Assembly (NCBI GenBank): GCA_025677825.1
Contig: JAIXMO010000023.1
Coordinates: 186,001-250,000, forward strand
Direction: 5' to 3'
Source of the DNA: Helicostylum pulchrum
Taxonomy: Eukaryota > Mucoromycota > Mucoromycetes > Mucorales > Mucoraceae
Length of the DNA stretch: 64,000 nt
Shown here: positions 22,561 through 34,004 of the stretch, in pieces
Layout: each line of letters starts with the position of its first letter
How positions within the stretch are numbered: the stretch's first letter is position 1
Notes under the pieces: generated by a model
Databases searched by the model: none
Told to the model about the DNA's origin: nothing
What the model saw: the letters and a program-made list of their open reading frames with translations, nothing else
Program-made: the position numbers and the translations under genes

Positions 22561-24218
22561 TTACAAAGAGACGGAATCAGCATAAGGCAAAATGTTAAGG
22601 TCACCAAGGGCAACAGTGGTAGCCTTGCTCTTCAATAACTTTTCAGCAACCTATTAAATATATAATTTAGTTTATATTCATCTATTTTTCTTAGTTTTTT
22701 TTTTATAATTCTTACTTGAGCAATATCGGCAGTAGTGACCTTCTCGAGTGCTGCAACGGATTCAGCAGTAGAGGTATACTTGCCAGCACGGAAAGCCTAA
22801 TAAAGAAAAAAATATATGAATAAAAAGCTTTTTTTTTGAAAAAAAAAAGAAACTGTCAACTTACTTGGACACCAAGAGTTTGAAGACGTTCAAGACGAGT
22901 TTCGAAACCAGCAGTGGCAGCGAACTTGGCTTGAGCAACGGCTCTAGAGAAATCTTCAGCAGAGAGACCGCTAGCAACAGCCTTCAATTGTTCAGCGGCA
23001 GCAGAGACGGCGGCACCGGTATCAGCGGTAGCAGCAGAGACTTGGACACCAAAGAGACCGGCATCAGAGTAACCAATGTTGAAAGCCTTGATCTCAGTAC
23101 CTTGAGCAAACTTGGCAGCAGTTTGAGCGAGGATACCGGAACCAGCAGTGTGCTTGACGTGAACATCACCACCGAGGGCATGACGGAGGACTTGAAGAGC
23201 AGCGAATTCAGCGGAATCGACAGCAGCACCTTCAAAGGCAAGAACGTATTCACCCTTGGTAGAGACGGTCTCAATACGAGATTCACCACCGAAATATTTG
23301 GAGGCAGTCAAGTTGAGGTTACCAGCGGGGAGGTTGAAGTAGGTTTCAGCTAAAGATTGGAGTTGTTGGTGATCAATACCGGTACCGACAAGAGTAATGT
23401 TGTCTTGAGTGAAGAGTTGTTGGGCGTAGGCCTTGACGGCGTCGTTGGTGATACGAGCAGAGGGTTTGGCAAAGATGGAGTTACCAAGACCGGTACGGAA
23501 TGCAACTTGGTGGGCAGTCTCAATTGCGTTGATCTCGGCACAGGCAAGGGCGTTACTTGATTCACTGGCAGTTTGTTGTGCAACGTCGTGGAATTCGTGT
23601 TGTTGGAACTTTTGAGAAGAGACAACATCACTTAAAATTTCAGCGAATAATTCACTATTATAAGGAATTAACAATTAGCGTCTGTTTATCTCTTTTTCTT
23701 TTTCACTCTCTTTTTTCTCTCTTTTTTTTTTAATTTTTGTACTTACGCATCCTCCTTTAAAAGCTCAGCAGAGTAGACAAGAGACTCGTGAGTAAGGTTA
23801 GAAGATAAAACACCACCGGCAAGTTCAGCTTCACGAGTGACACGGAAAGCAGTACGGTTAGCATTGTTCTAAAAGGAGGGGAGGGGATGTTAGTTGCTGT
23901 CATATCCAATTATTTCAAGAAAGTTTTTTTTTTTGTTGTATTAAAAAAAAAAAGTCGTATGCGCGCGTAGGGATTTTTTTTTACCTTGAAACCGTAGTTC
24001 TTTAAAAAGTGAGCAACACCAGCATTGGTAGCAGATTCAGCTCTGGAACCACCGTTAACAACAACAGCTAAAGAAGCAGTTTGACCGGGTTCTTGGCTAG
24101 AAGCAACCTTAACACCGTTGGATGCAGTGGTTAATTGAAGTCCATGGCTGGTGGTGGCAGTAGCATAAGTAGCCTTTGAGGCAGTGCTGAGAATGGCTTT
24201 ACGAGAGGCGGCCAACAT
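22561..24218 (-). CDS. QCR2: Cytochrome bc1 complex core subunit 2
   Basis: 438 aa; exons 23985-24218, 23747-23868, 22865-23654, 22716-22796, 22561-22650 (minus). Structural core protein of respiratory complex III on the matrix side; M16 peptidase fold without activity. The zinc motif is lost: the position of HxxEH reads HFLKNYGFK. Signatures: NGVKVASSQEPGQTASLAVV, AGVAHFLKNY, LRHALGGD and final LNILPYADS. N-terminal presequence MLAASRKAILSTASKATYA is typical mitochondrial. Codon use is strongly biased (GCC, AAG, GTC, ACC, CTT) and richer in G+C than neighbours, as for a highly expressed gene, which also creates long spurious antisense frames. Intron 1 (116 nt) is one of the longest in the window. 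Confidence 0.94.
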
Positions 24219-25848
24219 TATATAATTAATTCAATAAAAGGGAAGGGGGTTGTTGGGAAGAGAGAGTGGGGTGTATTATTGATAAATAAGCGGGGAAGAA
24301 AAAAAAAATATTTTTTTTTTATTTTAAAACTAGGGCTTATTTTTTTTCAACCTTTTTTTTTATGAGCAGAGAAAACTCCTACCCATATTCAACGTTTTCC
24401 AAGATTAAAACTCACGTCATCAACCTTGTCCCCCTTTTTCTCCGCGTTTTTGTAGACCTATTTTTGGAAAAGAATTATTATTTTTACCAATCCCTTTTGT
24501 ATGACCTTGCTGTCTGGGTCTTCCCAGGTCTTCAAGAACCAGACCAGATAGGCGAACACATATACCACTTGTTTTTAGAATCATTAGTGTATATATCCCA
24601 CAACAAAGTTATATAGTTGCTATACCGAAGAACCTTGCAGTCGGATACGAGACTTAGTACATGTTCAGTATCGCCTTTTAACACTTTCATAAACTATAGA
24701 CCTTACATCAAGTTGGTAAAACGAACGCTATCTTTGTTAAACATTCTATCTCCAGAATCTGGATTCTAAGCAGCTTCAGTGGATCCTAAGACCGTCCGAG
24801 AAGCCACAGACACAAGTTTTAACCGCAGATAATGTAGCTTAAGTTCTTTAAAGATGCATAGTTGCAATACTCGATAGATTCTTTCTACAATTTGACTTGA
24901 CACGTGTGAGCTATATTTCGCTTAATTCAGCAACCATTCTTCTAAATGGTTTAGTAAGTAAGTCAAGAGACCCTGCTTTTGTGGGAGGCTCTACTTCAGG
25001 TGAGTATGTCGTTTTTTATATCTGTACTAAGCTCCCTATTATATGTTGCTTTCTTGTATCTTCTGTGATGAGATCAAATTCCCCTAACTATACCTGACTT
25101 TCTCTGTATGAGCAATTAAATTTCAGTTTTTCTTGAAACGTTTCCACATAGCAGTCGTTGTAAGTTGTCGCAACGGCGACACTCGCTGCCTCTCTTATAA
25201 ATGGGGATATGACCATCACTTTATCTGTAAACCCATATTTGAGCTGAGACCTTATAATTGAATTAAAGAAGATGCAAGTATTACATTCAGAGCTCGGTTT
25301 ATTTAACGTTATTGTTGCTAGTTTCATTGTATCTTGACCGGCACTGCTCTGGCTCTCTTGATCTCTAAAAAGGGTTAATTCATAGAAGATGCTTAGCAGA
25401 AGTATATGTATGCAGCTAGAATAATTCAAGCTTCTAGTGCTTCCGTATCTTGTAAATTTTGATGTTTGGTTCAGATGATTTATTTTGTAAGAGTCTTTAT
25501 TAAGTTTGAATTCTAAATTTTTTTTCATTGAACACTCAAGTGGAACGACTGTATTGCTTTATTTAAAGACCTCTAATTTAGAGAGTACAAAGCATAGTTT
25601 ATCAAGATAACTTGTGTCCAAGTAATTAAACCGAGTATATATTATAAATAGTTACACTCGAAAAAAAGCTTTTTAATGTAGTAGAGAGTGTCACAAAAAC
25701 CTTTTTTTTGACAGAGTTGGCTTCTTTTCCAAAAGCAGTGCTGAAAATAGTCACATTTTTTATTTTTTTTGCCTCCCTTTTATATAGCTTTTTGTGTGTG
25801 TGGATAACTAAAAAAAAATATATATACTCTCATTCGCAGCAAGACAAA
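24219..25848. other. 1.6 kb without an intact gene
   Basis: The first 150 nt are the QCR2 promoter (C/T-rich on the minus strand). From about 24360 to 25550 base composition is less T-tract-like and frames are longer than chance would suggest, including a 146-codon minus-strand frame (25088-25528) and short plus-strand frames, none with a recognised domain. This looks like decayed coding sequence, possibly an old mobile element. A C/T-rich tract just before 25849 serves the next gene. Confidence 0.4.
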
Positions 25849-28800
25849 ATGCCAAGTGCACCCACTAAAGTAGTTTTCTTGATAGATGAAGAAAGTTTAA
25901 TGAGACCAGACGGAATAAGTCTGGAGCAACTAAAGTTAACTATTGTTCGTATTCTCTTATTTTACTACTCGTGCCAACCCAATATATTATGGGGGTATCG
26001 ATTTTTTAGTACCAAGACGAGATACGGGTCTTCTTCTATCCGACAGTTTTATACATTGTCCAATGACACGTTTAACACAATCCAAGAAGAATACGAAAAG
26101 CGAAATGCGGAACGAAAGAGCACGGTTGTTCTTGGTACACCTTTTATGCGTATCAAGCAAGTATTAAAAGAAGCTATTGGAGACTTTCAATGGGAACATA
26201 TGGACTGTACTACCAGCAGAAACAAGAATAGTAAACATTATGTCTATGTATTAACTGACTGTCCTGCCAGTTTAAGTGACATCAATACATTTTTTGTTTC
26301 ACCTAATCAGGAAGAAGTAACTAATTTAATGCCTTGTGCAGCTTACTTTCAACAAACAAAAGAAGATTTGGCAACAACTTTATTAGATAGTTATACACGA
26401 CGACAAATCTCTATTAATTTGATTGACACTACTTACAATGTACCTGCCATTAATCCAGAAGCGTTGCTGGTGGATAGAATGATATATCAAGGATTTCAAA
26501 GTTGTTTTGATCAGTTTAATGGCAAGTTTATTCAGTTTCATTCGCTTATAAAGAATTACAGTATTTATGGACATTCGTTTGTGGCCGAGTTTACAAGTCT
26601 GTTACCGAATCCGTTGGTGAAAAGAGATAAAAAGCCAATAGCTCCTGCTTGGAAAGGGCCCTTTAAAACCAAATTGGGAAAATGCATTGGTGATTTTGTA
26701 TTGTTCCCAAGTCAAAGAGATGAATTTTATAAGGCAAATACATTGTTTTTTATATCGGAAATACGAACCTACGGTATCGTTCATGCTAGTCAGTTTTCAC
26801 TTTCTTGGTTGTTAGAAGAGAAGGGAGTAGAACCAAATCATGATTATCGATTTACGTTTGAAAATGGAGATTCGGCCAGACTGTTTCATACGCTACTTGA
26901 TGAATTATATGCAACACAATCGATTTTAATTGCAGAATTAATTCCAATGGCAGGATACGAAGAAATGTCGAGGAAAGTTTGCATTGAACCATTTTCAAGA
27001 AGTTGCGCTTCATTTCGATTGTTAAATATTCAAAATCTACCAAATACAATTCAATTAGGACCTGTTCGACTGGATCAAGATTATCCGATTGGTACATTTA
27101 CGTTTGGTACGAATCTTACGGCTGAATTACCAGTACCACTGAATCAAGATTCGGCAACAGCACAATTAAATATCGACCCACCTAGTTTTATTAAAAAAAT
27201 GAATATCGAAAAGAATACGAATCTAATCAAGGAAAAGTTAAATGTAAATAATTCTCAAGTAGAAGAATGTGTAGAAAAAATTATTCAATTACCTGCCAAT
27301 GTAAATATGATGGGAAAGGCATTAAAAAAATTATATCTAGAATTATTATACACACAAAATGTAAGTTCTTTTGTAACAACTGGTGAAGTAAAAAAAAAAA
27401 AAAATTGTTTTAATCATTATTATCTTTTAGGATACGGTTGAAAATAACTTGATTATTATTGATCAATGGATTAAACACTTGCTAAAAAACAATTATACCA
27501 AACAAGAAATCATCTCGACTTTATTTGATTATACAATGACTTTGGAAGATTTGGATGTTAAATACAAAAATGGGTTCTCGCAATCTTTTAAAAGGGATTC
27601 AAATGCACTGGAACAAACCTATGTAGCTGAGTGGTGGGATAATGTAAAGAATAGAAGCGCATCGCACTCTAATTTCGAGAAAATGAGTTGTACCATATTA
27701 AAATTAAAAGAGTAAGAGGTTATTAAAGAAAGGGTATCTATAATTTTGCTTACATTTTTTAAAAATAGAGCAAGAATTCAGGTCATTCTTTATTGCTTTA
27801 TAGCTAGATTAATGAATGACTTACTGGCAAATACGATTAAAAGAAATCCACTTGAATTAGCAGAAAACTTTTTCAAAAAGACAGTATTACCATACGCATT
27901 ACACGATATTACTGATTTCCTGACAGAAATTGATTCTGACGAGGGTTCAAGTGCAGTTGCTAGAAGAGATCCAGCTGATTTAAACGATTATGTGTTTATG
28001 CAATTATTAGAAAAGTGGTATTTATTTTATTTTAGTTTGTTTTGTTCTTTTAATTTATAGTTGTATTATAGTTTTACAGATTTGCCAAGTTTAACGAGTA
28101 AATTTAAGGATAATGTTGGTATGGATGATATGTCTTCTTTTACTTCTTCTCCATCGCGTATGGAAGAAGTAGGTGATGAATTTTTAGAAGATGATTCTCA
28201 ATTAATTGCTATGCCACTTTCTCCACCACCGCCTCTTCCTACGCCACCGCCTTTAAAAGAAGCGTATCAACCTCAAAGACATTTATTAAAACGTGCTCAA
28301 TCTGATCGATCTTTACCTAAAGGTACACACTCTGGTAAGGCGAAAGAAAAAAAAATTATAATATTACAAAAAAAAAAAAAAAAAAAAAAAAGAATATTTT
28401 TTAATAATGTGTGTAGATAATTTACATTTATCAAAACCAGATCATCGTAAATCTACACCATCTTCATTGGCAGCGTTATCAAAATACTCTAAACCATTAT
28501 TACCTATACCAATGCAAAGAGCAAGTAGTAATAGTAAATTAGACGGGTTACATAAACGTATGATTCATGTTCCTTCCAGTACAACCAAAGCAGCGGAAAT
28601 TAAACGCGGAGAAGCAGCACAGGAAGCGATTGCGAAAGTAAATCGATCAAGTGTGAATGGTAGGCCTACAATGAAAAGAACGGGCAGTTTTACCAAGAGT
28701 GCTCAGTCTCCTAAACGAGTTAAAAGACATGCTTCCATGTTATCCACGGATACGAATTCGGTTGTGCTGCGAAGAGAAAATATTCCAGATCCTCAAACTA

Positions 28801-29437
28801 CTCCACGTACTTCGCTAAATCGACATTTAGGAACCAATTTATTTGCAGAGTATTCAGAGACGTGTTTGGTATGTTTTTTTTTAAAAAAAAGAAACTAAAA
28901 CAGATTGGTAATGCTAATGTATTGTATATATAGTCTCCTTCGTTTAGAACAACAGATGATGATGAATCGAGACACTCACAAGAATACGTTCAATCCGAGT
29001 ACCCACAAGGATCTACCACACCCCAAGGTACAGCGACGCGATTTAAAAAGATGATGAATATCACGCCTAACCGAGATGGCGAGGACGAGGAAGAAGACGA
29101 ATTTAGTGTACCACGTGATGAATTTGAATCGATTCAGCTACCTTATACCCCACGTACAGCAGCACGCAGAGCCAAAGATAGAATGGATCGCAGTCAGATA
29201 TCGGTGGGCCGTAATTTGACGCCTAAATTTCAAAATATATTTGATCAGGAGAAACAAGAAAGACCGTATAAACGAAGTAATTATATGTTTGATGGAGATG
29301 ATGAAAATATCGATCCGTTTTCGGATAATGATTCGTCGTCGTCGCGTGCATTGTTTGATAGAATTGGGTCGTTTAATGAGAATATAAAGTTGGGCGATGG
29401 TGGGTTTCGCTATGAGGAAGATAGTGATAGCGAGTGA
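25849..29437 (+). CDS. Treslin/TICRR (Sld3)-like replication initiation factor
   Basis: 1086 aa; exons 25849-27360, 27431-27711, 27769-28017, 28072-28334, 28417-28868, 28934-29437. N-terminus resembles the VWA-like head of vertebrate Treslin: TKVVFLIDEESL, LLFYYSCQPNILWGYRFFS, IGDFQWEHMD, HYVYVLTDCPAS, RRQISINLIDTTY, each aligning in order to Treslin by eye. A helical mid-region (about 480-680; KALKKLYLELLY, ARIQVILYCFIARLM, LPYALHDITDFLTEI) matches the position of the Cdc45-binding Sld3/Treslin domain. The C-terminus is basic, disordered and rich in S/T-P: QSPKRVKRH at about residue 866 resembles the CDK site of Treslin/Sld3 that binds TopBP1/Dpb11 BRCT repeats. Role by homology: CDK-regulated loading of Cdc45 at origins. 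The match is from memory of family features. The exon 3 donor (28018) and exon 4 acceptor (28071) are the least certain junctions. Confidence 0.65.
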
Positions 29438-29955
29438 AAGTAATGTAACAACAATGCTGTAAAAAAAAATTAAAAAAATGTAGTAGCTAGTGTGTTTGGG
29501 AAATAGGGGTGCTGAAAATAAATAAAAATTGGGATTGTTTTTTTTTTTGTGTACATTAGGCTTTGTTTTCATGATACGTATTTTTCTTTTTTTGTTTTTT
29601 TTGTTTAAAAGAAATGGAAAGAATGTAATATAACTCTAGCACGACATCTTTTCTTTATGTATACCTCCATAGATAGTAAACAAGCTAAAAATGTTTATAT
29701 AGTACTAAAAATGTTTATGCTAAAAATGTTTACATAGTGCCAAAAAGGCTACGTTAAAAAAATAATGCAGGATTTACACAACAAGAAATCAACTCCCCAA
29801 AAAAGGCTTTTTTTTTTCCTTTTTTTTGCCTTCAGCCACAGATTGGCTGTAGTATTTATATATAGTACGCATCATAAGATTGATCTCTCTCTCTCTTTTT
29901 TTTTCTCTCCTTTTCTTTTTCTTTTTCTTCTGTTTTACGTATATTAAAAAAAGAA
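29438..29955. other. Intergenic
   Basis: Three imperfect copies of the phrase CTAAAAATGTTTA occur at about 29683-29737. A long C/T-rich tract (29883-29937) precedes the next ATG. No gene seen. Confidence 0.5.
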
Positions 29956-31265
29956 ATGAGTTCAACAAATGGAACATCAAATCCATTCGCAACAGATACA
30001 ACAGGAAGTCAAGCAGGACTATATAAAGGGATCGGCGTTAGTTTAGCTGTAGCCAGCGGTAAAAAATAAAATAAAAAAAAAGAAGATTTAAAGTAGATTA
30101 AAACTTACCTTCTATTAAAAAAAAAGGTATTTTTATTGGTAGCAGTTTTGTTTTTAAGAAGAAGGGACTTTTGCAATCAATTGAACAATCTGGTAATATA
30201 AATAAAAGAGCCCCAAAAATAAACACATGATATTAAAATGAAATTTAGGTGGTGTTGCTGGTGAAGGATATACCTATTTAAAATCACTCATGTGGTGGTC
30301 TGGAATGATATTGAGTAAAGTATATTTAAACGATTATAAACAAAACTTTATATCTTAACCCTTTTTTAATGTATAGTGATTGTTGGAGAGCTGTGTAATT
30401 TTATTGCTTATGCTTTTACACAAGCAATTCTAGTGACTCCATTAGGAGCACTAAGTGTAGTGATTAGGTAAAATATATATACGTATATAACATGTACACA
30501 AAACGTTTACTAGATTATTAACTTTGAAATAGTGCAGTACTTTCATCGCTATTTTTAAATGAGCGATTAAGTTTTCAAGGTAAAATTGGATGCCTGCAAT
30601 GTATTTTAGGAGCTATTGTTATTGTACTGCATGCACCTGAACAAAGTTCTGCTGATACTACCATTGAAGCATTTAAAGGTCTTGTTCTTTCCGTAGGTAA
30701 ACTATAAACTCTTCGATAAAAAATTGGCAGCAGTGCAAACTAAAAAAAAAAAACTCTCTGTTAAATAGGTTTTTTAGTTTATGCTGGTATTGCAGTTGTA
30801 GTATCACTGGTACTAGTGTTTTATTGCGGACCAAGATGGGGAAAACAAAACATGCTGGTGTACATCACAGTTTGCTCATTAATCGGGTCCATCTCTGTGG
30901 TGTTCACTCAAGGGTTAGGGTCAGCCATCGTACACTCTGTTACGAACGGTAACGAAAACCAGTTTAAAAATTGGTTTATTTATGTCGTACTGGGCATTGT
31001 TATTATTACGCTAATCATTGAAATTGTGTACCTAAACAAGGCATTAAACCTATTTAACACTGCGCTGGTGACACCTACGTATTACGTGATTTTCACTACA
31101 ATGACTATTGTCAGTTCAATTGTGCTTTACCGAGGATTTGATGCGTCTCCTGTTGACGTGATCACCTGTGTGCTTGGATTCCTTAGTATTTGTTCCGGTG
31201 TTGCTTTACTGCATAATTCAAAGAGTCAACCGGAAGAAGGCCAGGCAAAAAAAACAAGACGCTGA
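29956..31265 (+). CDS. NIPA-like magnesium transporter
   Basis: 328 aa as read; exons 29956-30058, 30127-30192, 30249-30314, 30377-30467, 30533-30696, 30769-31265. Multi-pass membrane protein of the NIPA/DUF803 family within the drug/metabolite transporter fold. Family features: [91 protein letters not shown] and a final transmembrane helix [20 protein letters not shown]. About nine helices; known members carry Mg2+ at plasma or endosomal membranes. Reading ends at TGA 31263-31265, directly after an eight-A run (31247-31254). Downstream, another frame stays open for 205 codons with hydrophilic, phosphosite-like sequence typical of the fungal NIPA tail. With one A fewer the protein would be about 530 aa. 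Confidence 0.88.
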
Positions 31266-31872
31266 TGATGAAAAGGTGCTGTTGGATCAGGAGCCACCAA
31301 CTGTACGTCGTAAAAGTGTATTTCAAATGTTTGAGCATAAGCATGATAGTTTAGAGAATGACCATGGTTCGCAAAATCCAGGTGCCGCAGACTTGTTTCC
31401 AGCACCTTTCTCGGGTATCAGCCGATACACTAGTACAACCAAACGTAGCCAATCAATCATTACAAAACATCGATTAAAGTCGGCAGCAGACGCTAGTACG
31501 TTACGGTCAGATACCATCAAGTCAAGACCGCATTCAAATACGATTTCGATTGGGAATACGGTAGCTGGGGAAGAAGGGTACGAGCGAGAGTTAAAGTGGA
31601 GGGATTATGCTACAAAGGATATCAGTGTTTCTTCTTCATCGCCGGGTCAGTACGCAAGTCGGTTACGAGACGACGATGAGGATGTAAAAAGTACGACTAC
31701 AACCATTGCATCAAATACTGAGTTTGTACGTAAACAGACAGCGTCTCCTACGTCAACAACACATCGAGCTCAAGATGATTTAAATCCACTTTGTAGTTTT
31801 AAATTACAAATTCATGGAGGAGAATCAGAAGATAGAAAAGGTTTAGTTCAAGATTGGGACAAGTCAAGTTAA
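31255..31872 (+). pseudogene. Out-of-frame C-terminal tail of the NIPA-like gene
   Basis: Open frame continuing from the NIPA gene in the +1 frame: [20 protein letters not shown]..., Ser/Thr-rich with RRKS and KRSQS motifs. No start codon, promoter or intron of its own and it begins exactly at the A8 run, so it is most simply the natural tail of the transporter, separated by a one-base insertion (real mutation or homopolymer error). Ends 56 nt from the stop of the convergent gene. Confidence 0.6.
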
Positions 31873-31928
31873 AAAAAAAAAAAAGCGTTTTATTTACTAC
31901 TACTACTACTATATTAAAAAAAAAAAAA

Positions 31929-33464
31929 TTAAATTACTGTTTGAAGTGCAGTAAGGATTGTTTGTAACCCCTTTTTATCATCTGCAAAAAATTGGTAAGA
32001 ACCATTTTGTTCGGTTTCCAATACAAATGCATTAGGAACAAAAGTTTCGATATCGACATTAACACTGTTTAATCGAATGACGCTCTTCAAGTCAAGAACG
32101 ATAACAGGTGTAGTTTGTAATTCGTCTCTAAAAAAGGCCATACTCTTTCCTTTAATTGTGAAATATCTACGTCTCCAAAACTATATATTTAACGAGTTAA
32201 AACAAGTTTTTTTTTGTTACTTTTCGTTAATTAAATTACTTACGGGACTGGTATGAGGTTGTACTGACACGTAACCGGAAAGAACAACATCTTTATTCTT
32301 TTCAGCTTCCATAATTCTTTGTTGAAACAATTTCTTTTCTTCTTGTACACGAACTTGTTCCATTTGCTCACGTTGAATTTTATCTTCCTCGGCTTTCTTT
32401 GCAGCGACTTCTCTTTCGGCAGCAATACGCTTGGATTCTCTTTCAGCAGCTACAGCAGCAGCAACAGCTCTATCTTCTTCCTTTTTTCTATTCAATTCAT
32501 CTTGTTCTTTAGCTGCTGCTGCTTCTGCTTCCAATTGCTGTTGCTGTAACTTGTTTTGATCATCAAGAGTTTCTTGAGTGACAACAGATGGTAAAGACTC
32601 ATTAGCATCCACAAATTCGCTTTGAGGCATAGATGTAGTAGTAGGACTGGTAGGAGTTTGAGGCATGGCTGTAGTAGGACTGGTGGGTGATTGCACGGAT
32701 TGTCGACGAGAAGCTCTCTTTTGAGAGGTAGAGGTAGATCTACGGGGAATTTGGCTGTCGCCCAACTTGAGTCGAGTACGGATATTTGCATCGCTTAAAT
32801 CATTAGTTGTGGAAGCGGTTAATTGAGCATTATGAAGCTTTAAAATTGCTGCAACAGATCTACTATGCACGAGTGCTCGTGCTAAATTTATATATTTGTG
32901 TTAGTTTTATTTTTTCGTACTCCATAGTGTTTGTGTTTTACCTCGTCGAACACCACTATATAAAAAAAAAGAAGGTTTTTTTTTTAGTTTTGATGGTAAC
33001 TTGTAATATAATGCAATTTCTTTTTTACCTGACTTGTTCAGATACCCAAGTAATTAAAATAAATCTATCATCTACTCTAACAAAACCGTATAATACTTCA
33101 TCACGTAAATTATTTCGGAATTCACTACACAAATAAAAAAAAACATTTAAAAAGCTTATTTTTTTTTAAAAAGGGAAAGTGGGTATTTTACTTTAAACCT
33201 TCAGAACCTTTTGAATATAAAGAAATAACGTCTCTGGTATCATTGTAACCGAGAATAAGCCTAGTATTTAGTTTTTTAGTTTTTTTTTTTTACAATTTCG
33301 AAATAAAAGGTGTCATCATCATCTTTTTTTTTTTTTCTTTTTTTTTTTGTAAATGAAGATGGGGAACCACCTTTTTTTTTTTTTGTATTTTACCAGTTAG
33401 TGGGTTCTTCTTCTACAATAGAGGTATAAGTTTCAAGAATACGAGGATCTGACAAGTCACACAT
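31929..33464 (-). CDS. Coactosin-like ADF-H domain protein with coiled coil and C-terminal PH domain
   Basis: 379 aa; exons 33394-33464, 33192-33260, 33029-33124, 32942-32955 (14 nt), 32244-32881, 31929-32180 (minus). ADF-H domain at about 1-110: WLILGYNDTRDVISLYSKG, DEVLYGFVRVDDRFILITWV, SEQVSGVRRARALVHS, which follows coactosin closely (LITW, V-S-G-x-x-R-A-K). Then a Ser/Thr/Pro linker with TSPTT repeats, a long charged helix (about 190-280, Glu/Lys/Ala/Arg) and a PH domain (FWRRRYFTIKGKSMAFFRDE to the end; lost C-terminal helix LQTILTALQTVI). ADF-H binds actin filaments and PH would give phosphoinositide or protein targeting. The combination suggests an actin-membrane linker; that role is inference. 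The 14-nt exon encodes SGVRR and is required for the domain. Confidence 0.85.
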
Positions 33465-34004
33465 ATTATAAACAAAAAAAGGTAATAAAGAAGAGGAAGA
33501 GAGATTTTGTTTTTCTTTTTTCTTGACAAAACTATATCCTCCTCCAAAGTGATTTCAAAAACCGATGTGTGTACCTTTTTTTTTTTTTTTTTTTTTTTGG
33601 GATGTGAGCTTTTTAACACCATCAAACACATGTAACAAGTACAGGTATCAGTTTACCTTTCAAAAAAGGTTTTTGGTCGTACATCCATGACATGTAAGAA
33701 ACTTTATGATATACAACAGTATCTAAAAAAGAGCTATTTTTGGGAGGGTAGGTCAGTTTCGATATGCATCCAACTCTCCTTATAATTCTAATGCATTCAG
33801 GTAAGAAACAAGATATGAAATATTTTTTTTATTGAAGTATATAAAAGAGACAAAAAAGGGAAACAAATTATGTATGAGAAAGGGGTTGGGGTGGATAAAT
33901 AAAAAGAGGTATATAAGTATATATTATATAGAAGAGGGGGGGATAATGTATAAGGGTTGAAAAAGGAGAGGAAAGGAAGAAAGATATACAAGAGGGTTTT
34001 TTTT
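33465..34004. other. Intergenic with long T runs
   Basis: Contains a T20 run near 33579-33598 and several others. C/T-rich flank of the ADF-H/PH gene on the minus strand; the remainder is the 3' flank of the CLIP-170 gene. No gene seen. Confidence 0.5.

Noticed and set aside
22865..23353. 162-codon plus-strand open frame
   Set aside because: Exactly antisense to QCR2 exon 3; it results from the strong codon bias of that gene.
31240..31265. Programmed -1 ribosomal frameshift at the A8 run
   Set aside because: The tail is in the +1 frame; a -1 shift leads to a different frame that stops within about 35 codons.
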